A stretch of 64,000 nt of DNA from Pomacea canaliculata. Taxonomy: Eukaryota; Mollusca; Gastropoda; Architaenioglossa; Ampullariidae. The position numbers and the translations under genes are program-made. Positions 16,916 through 29,099 of this stretch are shown piece by piece (within the stretch, counting starts at the first letter, position 1; each line of letters opens with the position of its first letter). Location of the stretch: positions 27,554,449 to 27,618,448 of the forward strand of contig NC_037590.1 in NCBI RefSeq assembly GCF_003073045.1. Direction: 5' to 3'. The notes under the pieces were generated by a model. It did no database searches. It saw nothing but the letters and a program-made list of their open reading frames with translations, and was not told where the DNA came from.

Positions 16916-19150
16916 TATTACCTAATGGTGACTGTCCCATTAGCAGTAGTGGCCTTTTTTTTTTTTGTGTGCAGGGGAAGTAAATAAGGGACATCACTCC
17001 CTGTAGCTCAAGTAAAATTCACGAAGTATGGAGTGGCTGAGTAACATGGAGTTTTAGTCACAGGCTGTATGTCACAAGCACAAGCCACACATTTTATTGG
17101 AATGTTAATATTTTTGAACCTCAGACTGTGGTGTTAAGATAGGAGGATCCAGAATAACAGCTTTATTCTAAGTAAATCACTAAATTTGTTTTGAGTTTGT
17201 AGTCAGCAAATGCTACTATCTGTAAGTCACTCATGCTCTCCTCCTTCAGTTATAGCATGTTTGCATCTGAAACTTCCATGTCCCATTAATTTAGTTTCAA
17301 ATGTTTTGGTCATGGATTGTTCTTTTGACAATTTTACTCGTCATCCATTAAAGGCATTTTTCAGTTTTTACTATTCCAGTATTTATGTTACAAACTCACT
17401 TTATGCTTTGTAACTATCTTGTGTATTGTTATGATGACCATTAGAAAAAAAGCATAATTATCACATTATAACCTTTTTAGGGAAAGGTATCTCTCCGTTC
17501 TAGAAGATATTATGCCATGTTCAAATTTATGATGTAAAACTATAAATTGCATTAGAATAATTATGTATATAAGGAATTTCTATTTCCATTTAATGATGAA
17601 AGTATATGATTACCGTTTGTCATAATGTCCTGGAAGGATGTATTTTTAAAAATATAACTTGTTTTTAAACTGACTTAAAACAAAATTCATTTTGATGTAC
17701 ATTAAAAGCATAGGGCATGTGACTAATGTAATTACTAGTTAGTGTATATTTTTTCAATAATATCAAGAATATAAATTAGAATTTAAAAAATTTTATTAAT
17801 ATGCAAATAGCATAATTATGCATACCTTTTGGGTTGCTGCTTGTGGCTTTAGATGTTTCTGTAGCAACAGATTATGTGTGAAAGGCTGGAACCAAGCAGT
17901 TTACAGTGTCTTGGGCAGTTTGGATATGCTAGCTGTAAAACAGGGGAGGAGGGGGGTGCTGTTGTTAGTTGCCTTTGCAGGTGTTTTTTGGGTTATGTTT
18001 GTGTGATATGGGTCATTTAAGCATATTAATCTTTGAGTGTTTTAGTTTGGAGTCATAGAGTTCTAGGACTTTTTTGTGTTGAACCTTAGGCCTTATGGTT
18101 GTGTTTGTGAAGAAGGCTACGAGACCTAACTTTTGGCTCAAGCTTATTTTGAATGAGAAAGAAGCATTACCAGCTATTTTTGGGGTTTTTTAAAACTTTA
18201 AATTTGCAGCCTCCTAGTGTGTGTGAAGTGTTCATTAAATTCCTTTCTTAGGTTTTTAATGGACATGGAGAAAATCTTTAATATATTGTCTGTTCAAGAT
18301 TGCCGGTTGCTTTCTTTTAACACAGTATGCAGGCTAAACTATATAAGTAAAATGTAAGACATTTTACATTCTAACTCTGTTGTTAATGGCTTCCAGGGGC
18401 AATCCCTGCATGTTACATGTATGTGTGTGTGTGCATGTACATAGGGATGTTTACCCAAGAAAGACAGAAGGCAGTAACAGAACTCGAATGAATGATGTTA
18501 AACTGCTTTTCTCCCACCCCTATGGAAGTAGGATATTCACATCCAGTAAATTTAAGTGGTTATGGTTATATAAATCAGAATATTCAAACACAAAATGATT
18601 GGAAGATGTTGAAGGGTAAGTTAATTTATAGAGTTGTCTTTTTTTTTTTTGAAGGACTTTAATGTTGTATAATATTTTGTTCAGAGTTGATTCATTTGTT
18701 TTGCAGAATAGCCATTTAATACAGCTGAACAAAACCTCATGGTTGTTTTGGCTACAGTCCTACATGAAGATGCAGTTTCTTGGTTTATTTTGCTTCAGTG
18801 ACATATTTATGATTTTGCTGTTGCATTTTGATGACTTGTTCTAAACACTTTTTTGTACATATTTATATTCATGTGATTAGTTGGAAACCTGTGTTTGAAT
18901 ACTTACTACTGTGATCTGCAAACATTGCATTTAATTTGAATGAGAGTAAACTACAGTGATTGACACCTATTTCATCTTATGATGTCAGGTGTTGTGCAAC
19001 ATTTTCATTAAGATGCAGTAAAGAAATAAAGCTACTTTATTGTCCGTAAACCCGTGTAGTTGACATTTGATAAATAGAGGGATTCAGTGATGTACAACCA
19101 CAGATAAAGAAGTCTATCACTAGCGCATTCACAGAAATTTAAAACAAAGT

Positions 19151-19346
19151 GTGGACGTGGAGACCGAAATAAAAGGTAGTGCAAAGAAAGGGGGAGAAAA
19201 CCTCATGTTGATGTGTAAATTTGAAGTGTTCTTCAAAAGCAGTTTGGTGGGGGTGGAGACCAAAATAAAAGGCAGTCCAAAAAAAAAGAGGGAGAAAACC
19301 ATGTTGATGCGTAAAGGTAAAGTATTCCTCAAAAGCAGTTTTGTGC
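19151..19346. repeat. Two-unit tandem repeat of about 97 bp
   Basis: Two imperfect direct copies (19151-19248 and 19252-19346) share, in the same order, GGAGACC, AATAAAAGG, a purine run ending GGGAGAAAACC, ATGTTGATG and TCAAAAGCAGTTT. The second copy has a longer A-run. It is a simple local duplication with no coding potential that I can recognise. Confidence 0.75.
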
Positions 19347-19792
19347 ATTGAAGAATATTTCTCAAGATTTCAATGCACTAAAATCACCACGTTTTTCATT
19401 TGGGATTGGGGTGGAGTAAATTTTGTGGAAATGAGCAGTAATTTCAAAAGTGGCATTTGTCACAAGTGTACTACTAACTACTGCCAGATGAAAGCGAATG
19501 AACTTTGCAACACCTTCATCTGTGCCTGTAGAAGCATGAATACAAATGCGCTGTCGTACATACAGTGTTTATTGTTATTCAGAAAGATTAAATCCAGATA
19601 ATCTCCAGAAGCATTGTTTCTGTCTCTTTTTGCCTTCACCTACTAAGAAAACCAAACTTTCTAGAGAAGATGCAACAGAGCTGTACGCGAGGCGAATACT
19701 AAGTGTTTCAGAAGCGATTTTAATCTGTTTCTTGCCTTCGTCTAGCAACAGCAAAGTGTAATCGCCTGTCACCGTTGATCAGGTAGATACGA

Positions 19793-20041
19793 TTGTACTC
19801 GTGCGACGATCCTAGTGTAAACAGACGTCTTTTTCCAGCTTTCATTTGTGCATTGATCTTACTTGCAGAAACATTATTATATTACCTTCTGGAAAAATTA
19901 AATCCGCAGGTCATACGTCGAGACGAAGGTGAGGCAAACATACCAGGAGCTCCTACCGACGTCGATCAGCTCGATTACAAACTTGGTGAGGTGGTTTTTG
20001 TAAGAAAGGAAATAAGTTGTATTTTTATTATCAAGTCTTAA
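19793..20041 (+). CDS. Coding-like segment, unidentified
   Basis: I do not recognise this sequence. An 82-codon open frame starts at ATG 19793. It has a hydrophobic stretch (about residues 14-35, LFPAFICALILLAETLLYY) that could span a membrane, then an acidic, proline-containing segment (RRDEGEANIPGAPTDVDQLD). The second half is also framed by good splice signals: an acceptor ending CCGCAG before 19911 and a donor GGTGAGG near 19986, so an internal exon is another possibility. No neighbouring exon was found. It may equally be a chance open frame. Confidence 0.22.
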   Translation: MYSCDDPSVNRRLFPAFICALILLAETLLYYLLEKLNPQVIRRDEGEANIPGAPTDVDQLDYKLGEVVFVRKEISCIFIIKS

Positions 20042-20401
20042 AAACGGTTGTATGGTAATAAGACGCAGTCACTGAGCATATGCACTGGTCTTAAAGATAG
20101 TTACAGAGCTGCCTAGGGTCGCTGTTACGTGTACGTTACGCAAGCACGCATGTATTACACAAGCTCACGCAATGTACAGTCAAGTACACAATCAAATGGC
20201 TTTTACCCCAGAGCTGTCAGTGTTAATTTGAAATGTTCCTTCTGCAGCATAAAACACAAGATCGCGTAGGTTGGTATGACAATAGTAGCTTCTCAAGTAG
20301 GAAAGCCAGAGCAGAACGAGTGCTTAATAGCATCATATTTCGTTCTCCGATTATAAGGCTACCTCAATGAAAAGCGCCGCCTGTACTTAACGTGGCATCT
20401 C

Positions 20402-20409
20402 TATATATA
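20402..20409 (+). promoter_or_regulatory. TATA-like box, possible distal promoter of the RING gene
   Basis: TATATATA lies ahead of a GC-richer stretch that contains two good donor sites, GAG then GTAAGA near 20594 and AAAG then GTAAGT near 20883. The RING gene's first coding exon starts after an acceptor at 24023, so a 5' UTR exon must exist upstream, and this is a plausible place. There is no direct evidence linking them. Confidence 0.25.
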
Positions 20410-21319
20410 CCTTCCTTCACTGTCAGGGAGGAGCAGGTGGTCCGTGCAAACAGCGTCCTCTTCGTTTTTCCCCTATATCTCGGTGTGGACACCCACCTTA
20501 GGAGTCGACCTAGAGACATGTTTCCCGTAAAGTCCGAGTAGAAGCTTTCAGCCCGAATATTTGCAGCGACCCTGGAATAGCTGCTTGGTGGGAGGTAAGA
20601 GCGAAAGGAGGGGGTGGTGGGGAGATGATAGGTGGGCGGGGGATAGTTGTGTGCCTATGTAGCGGCTACAACAAACAGACGACATACCTGTGTCTGCATT
20701 AAGGCATGCGGTTCTGGAGTTTACTGCACAGACATATTTCTCCTTCGACTAGTCTCAAGAACGTGTGGCAACGGCGCGTGCAGGACAAAGAGGCACCGCC
20801 TTTCTTCTAGAACCTGTCACAGTCGGACGTCATTACAGTGCACCAGTCTATCAGCTGTCATTTGAAAGTCCAACAGACAAAAGGTAAGTTTCACTTCAAG
20901 GGCTGTACTGTATCTGATGGTCGTCGCAAAATCTTTTTTTTTTTTTTGTCTTCGTTCGTTACGCTTGGGGTACCATCGGCCAGTTCATGTACCCTGTTAT
21001 ACAAGCACTACCTGGTGTAATTTTTTTGGAGTTGTGTATTTGTTCATGATTTCCGTAGTACCATATAGCCATTTGTGAACCTTGCTCTACTAGTCAAAAT
21101 ATGATCTGAACACATTTAGCAATGCTATCGATTGGCAGACAAAATATATGTACTTAGCAGGTAGTGCTATAGTCTGTTTAATAAATTTGTATGTCGACAG
21201 TTATACTTAGGTGTCATCAGCCACCACTCGGGTAGGATACAAATATATGTACTTCTATATTCCTAGAGTATCATCTCTCTCTGTCTCTCACACACACACA
21301 TATATTGTTAGCTGATTAT

Positions 21320-21394
21320 CTCAAAGCTCATTGAGATTGTTGCCCCGAGGGAAATGTGCTCTAGAAATGCTTTGTTGTTATTATTATTATTAAA
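21320..21394 (+). repeat. SINE/LINE-like 3' end with TTA repeats
   Basis: A segment ending GTGCTCTAGAAATGCTTTG runs into repeated TTA triplets. Many invertebrate retroposons end in this way. I see no tRNA-like head for it here and no second copy in the window. Confidence 0.35.
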
Positions 21395-22802
21395 GCCCTG
21401 CTCGTCCTTGTATCCTGACCTTTGTTCTTCCGATTTCGTCATATTACAATATCAGGTGTTGTGGTTGAGAGGCTACAGTGAAATTTCAGTGCATTAGCAG
21501 TTTTCAACATTTCTACATGTTGTATTCAAACAATCATTACATTTCACTCTTCTGTCGTAAAACTCAAAGTTATCTTGGTTAAAACCATTATGATGTTGCA
21601 TGTCGTTTATTCTGCTTTATGAAAACTTGTTGGAAAAGACAAGCTGAACACTGCTTGCAAGACTGAGAACGCCAAGTGAAACTGTTAGCAGACTAACCCT
21701 GAGTTTGTTTTCACTATTTGCTGGAGATCGTACGTCTTTCAAAAAAAAAAAACCGCCTATCGTGACTTTCTCAAAGGAAATGTCAAGGAAGATTTTAACT
21801 GCCGAATTACTGTCTAGACTTCTTAGCTTTGTGAGTGAATATAGCTGTGGCACTTTTGTGCCCGAGCATTAAAGCTGGAACCAAGCTCTTTGAAGCTTGT
21901 GTTGGAGGACAGTGAAGACCACAGGTGCGGAGACCAAGCACTTGCCGCATGCCAACCACCCAGCGACGCCACTTTCCTTACCTCCCCATTGTTATGTCCG
22001 TTAGTGCAGCACAGCAGATCTGTTTGCATATTCCCATTGGTAGTTTACAAAGAAAAGCTTTGTGAAATAAGATTCCTAACGGGTGACAGAGACAGCTATT
22101 GATTACAATCGCGTTTAGATTCGTTATTGAATATATACAGCTCATATTGCTGGTAAACTCGCCGTAAAAAGAGGCGTCCTCTTATTGTGTACTTGACATA
22201 CATATATGTTCTATCTACGTTGTTCTCTCTCTATATGTAATATATACACACGTGTTATTTGGGGACAGGTAGATTGTCTACGCTCTAGCACCGCACGTCA
22301 ATGAAGGCATTGACCTGTTTCCTCCACCTCTGCACTTTTGTCACCTAGGACGTCAAAGAAATCGCTGACATGTTAATCTTCCTCTGTTTCTTCATTTCCT
22401 GGCACGCCGGAGAACTCGATGAGTGTGACTGCACGGTTCATCAATCTTTTGCGTGGATAACCTTAAAATATGGCTTTGGTTGCTGACATGGCATATAACT
22501 CAACCAACCAACCACCATCCATCTAAACAAGACCTTTGCGCCCGCTTGCTCCTCAGTCCTGTTCTTTCTGTCGGAACACCTACCCTCACTTCAGTGGATT
22601 TTCCCAGGAAAAAGAGTACAAAAAAATCTCCTATTTGCAGGTGCGTTCTATGGTCCTCTCAATTACCATCATAGAGAACAACGTTACGGGAAAAATAATG
22701 GGTGATTTGTCCCCTATTTAAACTGAGGGTCGAAGGATAACTCCCATGCGCCTATGTCCTCGTCAATGGCTCGTTTCGGGTCCTTCTACGGTGCCAACCT
22801 CT

Positions 22803-23036
22803 TCAAGAAACTGAGTCTTTGCAGTCATAGTTTTTTTTCAAAAAACAGTAATCAACACATCCAGACATAGGTTCACGACCTCTGCAGCCTGGATAGTTGC
22901 ACTCGATTTCACCCATCACAAGGCGGGACATGACGCCAAATCCAGGAGGTGACTGAACACGAGTACCTCCCTGTACAGGAGGGCACGGAGCACACGGTGT
23001 GCGGTTATGCGATCCCTTTTTAGCCAGGCATTTGAA
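22803..23036 (-). CDS. Terminal exon of an unidentified cysteine-rich protein
   Basis: On the minus strand a pyrimidine-rich acceptor (CCATCCCCCGACAG) precedes 78 in-frame codons ending with TGA at 22805-22803. The peptide has eight cysteines spaced roughly C-x11-C-x2-C, then about 30 residues, then C-x4-C-x8-C-x3-C-x7-C, with CAPCPP and CNYPGC as landmarks. Even cysteine count and spacing suggest a disulfide-bonded extracellular domain. No signal peptide is encoded in this exon, and I could not find the upstream exon, which should lie at higher coordinates. I do not recognise the family. Small cysteine-rich secreted proteins of many kinds, including venom-like and matrix proteins, look similar, so I assign no function. 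Confidence 0.45.
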   Translation of the reverse strand, partial: FKCLAKKGSHNRTPCAPCPPVQGGTRVQSPPGFGVMSRLVMGEIECNYPGCRGREPMSGCVDYCFLKKNYDCKDSVS

Positions 23037-24061
23037 CTGTCGGGGGATGGAGGGGTTGGAAAAGCCATCTAACGATCGCTCTTTCAAGTCAGCTCAGAAG
23101 TAGATATCATGTGAACAAATGTGGGCGAGAAGCTTGAAAAAAAAAAAAAGTAAAATACTCTGCACACACGAATTAGTTTAATGTTTGGTGTTGAATGCAG
23201 GCAGTCCTCACTACTGCGTCCAGTAGAAAAGTAGTGTTCGTACGTGGTTTCCTCTCTCTCTCTCTGTGAGAGAACTAAAAATCAAATTTACTGAATATGC
23301 TTAAGACCAGATCACCGAGCAACAAGAAGTGAGAAGCGTGCAAAAATAATACCCATCATCATCCAGTCATTCTCATAAGCATGAGTCAATAAAAATAATG
23401 TAGCTAGTATAATCTTGTAAAATTTATCACAACGACAACAACAATCGCCATACATTGGTGTGTGTGGGTAGAGAGAACTGTGGTTTCTAAAAGAACTTCT
23501 ATGTCGAAAGCAAGTAGCATTAAATAATAGAGGAAATCTATCTAGATGTATGCGACAAACCAGGAATTATTTGCGCAGTGAGGTATAATACATGTATATC
23601 AAATGGGTATTTTTTTGTTTTGTTTTTTGTAGTCTGAAAACTGTTCAACCTGAGCAGCTACTCAAGAAGCACACTTATCAGACACGAAGCGAAGGGCTTT
23701 GAACAGAACGCCTTCCAACGGGTTGAGAACATGGGATCAAATCAACATTTTTTTCCCTATGTTCGATTGAACAAAATGAAACGAAGGGGAAAATTGGGAA
23801 ACAAACGTGGGGCCTGTTATGCACGGCAGTATTTGGTCGCATGCTTTCGAAACTTCATTGTGAATTTTATTAAAATCTCTGTATGAGTAGCAAAACTCGG
23901 TTTGTGAAACTTTTTATAAGCACGTTTGTATCACTGTTTTGGTTTGTTGTGTACCTGAAGCTTAAAGAAAAGCTGCGGGTCTCAGTTTGATGTTGGAATG
24001 CGTTGTTTATGTTGTTCCCACAGGCTGTGACCATCACTTCCACGTCTCAGCATAAGACAGC

Positions 24062-27000
24062 ATGGGTCTCGCTGTGGACCTGTTCGACAGCCAAGTGCCC
24101 CTGGATCTCATCTGTGTCATGTGCAAGAAAGTTCTGGTGAACCCTGTGCAGAATACCTGTAAGCACCTCTTCTGCAGTACGTGCCTCGTGCAGCACCTCA
24201 AGGTTGACAAGTCACGAGCCTGTCCTGCATGCAAAGCCCATCTGAGTGTCAAGAGCGAGCCCCCGTCCCTGGAGGTGAGACTGAGGCTGCTGGACCTGAA
24301 CATTCACTGCAGCCATCGGTGCGGCAAAGTAAGTCAAAGTCAAGGTCTCATATCCAGTCGTGAGATCACTGGGCTGTTCTACATTAATAACGTCAACTGG
24401 AGATTGAACACACACACACACTTATTTCTTATTTGTAAACACAGCGCACTATAAACATCGTTTTGACACTCCAGAAGAGCATCATCTGATTAGGCCATTA
24501 TTGGTTCTTATAACAGGTCCTAAAAGTCGGCGAGCTGCCGGACCATGTATCCGAAGAGTGCCCCTACACCCCCGTGGCGTGTCCGCACGCTAGACTGGGC
24601 TGCCGGATGGAGATTCGGCGACAGGAGGCTGAGGAGCACGCGGAAGAGTGTGACTGGCGGCCCGTGGTGTGTGAGGCGTGCGGCCACCGCACCGTGCGCC
24701 GAGACCTGTGCACGCACCAGAGCCGCAAGAAGTGCCTGGAGAAGAAGCTGAGGCACCAAGTTAGTCGGGCCATGCGGTGGGTAGTCTCGTCCTCATTGGT
24801 AACCTTGTACAGTCCAAAGTGGGACTAATAGCTTTTTAAAGGTAGAATTTCATAAGCTAGTGGTCTAGGACCCAGAGCATGGCATGCGGAAGGTCCAAAC
24901 CTCTCCTTCAAGTACATTAAAATTACCGAGCTGTCCAGTTTTGCTGGGTGGCAGGCTTTTTCCGGGAGGGTCTTCGACCTGAGGTAATCTGCTCCGGAGT
25001 TGATCGCACTAATCACGAAGACTAAATAGTTCATGTTTCTTAAATCTATAGCTGTGCCTCGCGAGTAATCTGGTTCCCACCATTTTCCATGGCAGTGCCA
25101 CCAATGCGGATGTCATGCAGCACAGAAATTCCCTACAGCGTCAACACAGCAGCATGGGGCTTGCAGAAGCGTTCCCAGCAACGTGAAAACCTGTCAGACA
25201 ACGGCAAAGTTCCGCTCGGCCTCCGCGCTTCCCCATGGTCAGGTCACCCGTCGCCCTCAAGGCCTGCTGGCAGTGAGACCTCGTCAGTGGTTGGGGGACT
25301 TCACACCCCCGCCCCCTCTAGGGCCAGCACACATGTGTTGACATGCCAGAAGTGTAAGAGGCCGTACAGGGGGGATCTCAATTCTCCAACAGCATGCCGA
25401 TGGCACGCTGGGGTGAGAATCTCATTACGTGATCATCTATAGAAGAGATGCACACACACACGTACATGTGTGAAAGAGAATTGTAGGCTCTCCAGCGCAA
25501 TGAAATGTATAACGGCTCACTGCTCTTATTTCCATTACACACTCTTATACGCTAAGTTTCTTGATTAAAACTAACAAGATTCCGATAAAGCGAGAGAGGA
25601 CTGAAAGCCTGGGTGCATGGGAGAAAGAGATGATCGATATAAGATGGTGGGATCGACAGAGCCGAGTGTTTCTTACATAATGTTTTCTTTTTCCTCTGCA
25701 TATACAACCGCCCTGGCTGCACGTGGACCATATAATACAGCCGGTGAGTAGAGATGTGGTTTTGCTGTGACACGCTGTTAGAATAAGAGACAGTGAGAAG
25801 AGGCTCGGTTTTATTGTGCTTGTCGGTTACTGTGAATGTTAAAGCAAGTCTAGGTTAAACAGCAGTTTGGAAACAAAAAGCTCAGGATGTTTCATGCTTA
25901 TGGTGAAATGGTACTTTTAAAGCATGCAAGTCATGTAATTCTGTTATTTAATCAAGCTTTTTTTTCATTTTGTTTTTCATGTGTCGATCAACAAACACTG
26001 ATGCAAAAGATTGTAAGTATGATGTTCTGTTCTGCGGCATGAAAATTTAGCAATAAGACAACAGTAAGAAATCTTTGTTCTAATAGAACAAAAGAGCAGA
26101 TCTCTGTTATGTGAATGCTTATTAGAAAATTTATATATGTGTGTGTATGTGTGAACTTTAGACAGCCACAAAAGCAGAAGTTCTTTTGTAAAATGTGTGC
26201 ATAGGTGTGCCAGCTTTAATGATCCTAACGTTAAACCCATTTAAACTTTCCATCAACTCAACCACATCTTTATACAGATCAGAAATAATTGCAAAGAAAG
26301 GGGAAAATTTGCAAGAACCCTTGACTTGCATGCTACTTTGCCATCTCTCCCCTTTTAACTCTTGTGTTGGGATGTAATACAGTTAGCCATCACTTAATTT
26401 AAAAAAAAAAAAATAAAAGAAGGAATACTACAGCAGGAAAGAAGTTAACAGAAAGAGGATGAAACAAAGAAATCCTGTGAACTATTTATGGAATCTTATT
26501 AAATTTCACGATTTGTTTCACGCTCCTCAGAAACAAATCTGATTTTGTGCCTAATACAACATAAGCAGTGTTAAAAGACATCACTCTTAAAAATATCGTA
26601 ATGCCTGTATGTGATGTACACAAATGGAAATACTCTGAAAAAAAAGTTTCTTTCAGTAACAAGAAGTCTGGTTAAATATTTATGAAATGATCAATTAAGT
26701 TTTAGAATTGGTGAGAAACTAATTAGAAAATGACATTGTCAATTCTTTTATTACGTAACAATGAAAACACTATGAAATTTATATAAGGCTTTTCTCTTTT
26801 TTTCATGTCACTTTCCACAACAGATTAAGGTGAGTTACAGTTTTAACTTTGCACGTAGTGCTTTATTCAAATAAACCTCATATGCCATGGTTCAACAGAT
26901 GTAGCCAATAGGCTTAAACATTTAGAAAATAAGGAGATTTTTCACACTAAATGACCTTAAATGTAATATATAGATCCAAGGTATTAAGAAACAGGGCAAA

Positions 27001-28384
27001 AATTATTTAATTTTTTTTTTACTGAAATGTTACAGTAGACATATATTTTTTCTTATATATATTGTAGTATAAAAACCATTGCATATACATGTACCCCATT
27101 TAAATTATACAGCAAGGACAGAATTTGGGAAGAGAAAAAATGAGAACTGGCAGAGAGAGAGAAAGCAAAATAGAATGAATGACCAGATAGGTGAAATATA
27201 GGTGCAGTTAAAAAAAACTAAGCATACCAAAAAAATAAAACTCATAAATTTACCTTTGGAATTTTTCATCTCTTGCATATGTGGTCACCTTTAAACAGCT
27301 TTTTGTGAGTATATTTTGTTGTATAGTGGTATTTTCCATGCACACACACATGAAACAGCCTCTTGTCAATAAAAAATACTGTAATACGTGTAACCAAAGT
27401 GGTAGCAGTAGCATTTTTGTATAAATTATATAATCTAGTAATTGCATTATCAAGTAAACTTAACTATCAATATGACTTTGCTTGCAAGAACTCACCATTG
27501 ACACCCCTTTAAAATAACTTAATTCTGTTGTCGCCAACATCCAGCTTTTTCTCCAGCATTTAAATGACAAGCTAAAGCATACGGGAATATATAATTTAAA
27601 AAATCATCATAGTATTATTTTTTTTCTTTTCATATGCTGGTGTCTGTGTCACAGGGGGTATGTACACTTTCTTTTTTCATTTTTTTAAATTAAATGAATG
27701 CATTCCAAGTGTCTTCTCATCAATATACAAAGCTAAGGTGACATTAACAACTAATAAACAGAAGTGTTCTATTTTGTCAGTTTGAATTAAGCATTACCTC
27801 GAATTACGGATAACTGCTTTGAAATCTGTGTATGAGATAAGGGCTATATTGTTATGAAATATGGAAAATGCACAGTCCATTAGCTCAAGAAATTCCAGTG
27901 CTGAAGTTCTATAACACATTAAGTATTAGGATAGAAATGTATAATACTTCAAAAATAGTAAGTTTAGATTTAAAGCATGAAATTTCCAAAAATCTTTACA
28001 GTTGTTCTGTCTGTTTCATTTCATGGTTTTCTTGGACCATATTATGGCTTCAGGGGGTGAGTAAATCTATTTTACTATGTAAAATACAAAATGAACATTT
28101 CTTTGTAAAGTCAGACAAAAAAACCATTTTGGAATGTAGGTTTTCAGAAGAAAACTGGCTCTTACATAAAATAATAAACCATTAACTAATAAACTATCAT
28201 ACTGTGGCTATTAAAAGAAAGAAGAAAGTATTTTTGAAAAACAGAAATTGTCAAAAATTATGCCATGGAGATTTCATACGATGTTTTAATTAATATATTA
28301 TACCTTTTTATTTAACAGACATGTTATGCCTGTGGTCGCCTGGACTACCAGAAGGGATGTATGACAGGATGCCACAAACCATAG
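24062..28384 (+). CDS. RING-HC / TRAF-type zinc-finger protein with C-terminal Cys-His domain
   Basis: Probably a RING E3 ubiquitin ligase. Coding starts at ATG 24062, after an acceptor at 24023 and an in-frame upstream TAA. Exon 24062-24328 encodes a RING-HC finger: C18, C21, C33, H35, C38, C41, C54, C57. Exon 24517 to about 24758 encodes paired TRAF-type fingers (CPYTPVACPH, EECDWRPVVCEACG) and ends at CACCAA before GTTAGT. A Ser/Pro-rich exon ends at 25412 with CQKCKRPY, then NSPTACRWHAG; its start (25094, 25122 or earlier) and any exon between 24759 and 25093 are unresolved, because no simple donor/acceptor pair keeps frame. The last exon, 28319-28384, encodes CYACG, GCMTGCHKP and the stop. 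Together the end forms a C-x2-C, C-x2-H, C-x2-C, C-x3-H pattern resembling CHORD-like zinc domains. The N-terminal half resembles the RNF151/RNF41 type. Orthology is uncertain. Confidence 0.75.
25741..28056 (+). other. Array of candidate 3-6 nt microexons in the RING gene
   Basis: Between the exons ending at 25412 and starting at 28319, six sites have an acceptor-like AG, 3 or 6 bases, then a donor-like GT: CCG 25741-25743 (GTGAGT), ATT 26010-26012 (GTAAGT), ATTAAG 26824-26829 (GTGAGT), CTTTTT 27299-27304 (GTGAGT), GGG 27655-27657 (GTATGT) and GGG 28054-28056 (GTGAGT). All are multiples of three and both flanking exons are in phase 0, so inclusion adds up to eight codons (P-I-I-K-L-F-G-G) between WHAG and TCYACG without changing frame. 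This is a prediction from splice-site patterns only. Confidence 0.4.
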
Positions 28385-29099
28385 AAACTTTTTTCCTTCT
28401 AAATGCTGTTTCAACTGTCATGCTTACAGTGTTTACCTAAATGATTTTGCCAAAAACAAGATACAAATCAATTCGAAGACTTTACTGCCTTGCAGTTTAA
28501 TGAAGAGACTTTCTGTAGTTGGTGAATAATATCACTGTCAAGGTGTACACAAAACATGATAAAAAAGAGAATTAGAGTTAAACTTATTAAAATGGAAAAC
28601 TCTAAAAAAATTCTTCCATGATAACGAATTAGTTAATTTATTTTACATCCAACATTGTATATGGTAGATTTAGCGTTATTAATGAATTTTTTTGGAAATA
28701 TGGCTTATCATTGAGTGTATGAGTTAATGCATGGGTTGCTTTATGGGTCAATCACAAACTCCTATGTTTTCATTATCATTTGATCTCACACTTCCATCTT
28801 TATCCAGCCTACAACTCACTGTAAATATCCACAGAAGATCAAGTGTTAATGCATGGATCGTGCAGGCTGTTTTGTGACATGTATAACTGCAATGATTACC
28901 AGATGAGCTGATGAAATACCACTGTCTATAAATAATATAATAAGTTTAAGTATAATGAGATGGAGAAATGATAAGTCTGAGAAACTAAATCTCTATCATA
29001 AATAATGTGTATTGTTGGCTTCTCTTTAGACATACAGTCTTCATCTAACCTCTACTGAGTCTTAAGTAAAAGCTAGACTGAAATCAGCACTTGCCCAAA

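Larger units (their letters stand above)
16916..22802. other. Gene-poor spacer between ALKBH5 and the RING gene
   Basis: This interval holds no confidently recognised gene. It contains a two-unit tandem repeat (19151-19346), a coding-like stretch (19793-20041), a TATA-like site (20402-20409) and a SINE-like 3' end (21320-21394). These are listed separately. The remainder is AT-rich with short CA and T tracts. Confidence 0.5.

Noticed and set aside
26706..26710. A further AG, 5 bases, then GTGAGA in the RING-gene intron
   Set aside because: The length would break the frame and the pyrimidine tract is weak. It shows that such pairs also occur by chance, which tempers the microexon finding.
27907..27957. 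A 51-base in-frame exon candidate before GTAAGT at 27958
   Set aside because: The acceptor has almost no pyrimidine tract and the peptide does not resemble the Cys-His domain. It remains the main conventional alternative to the microexons.
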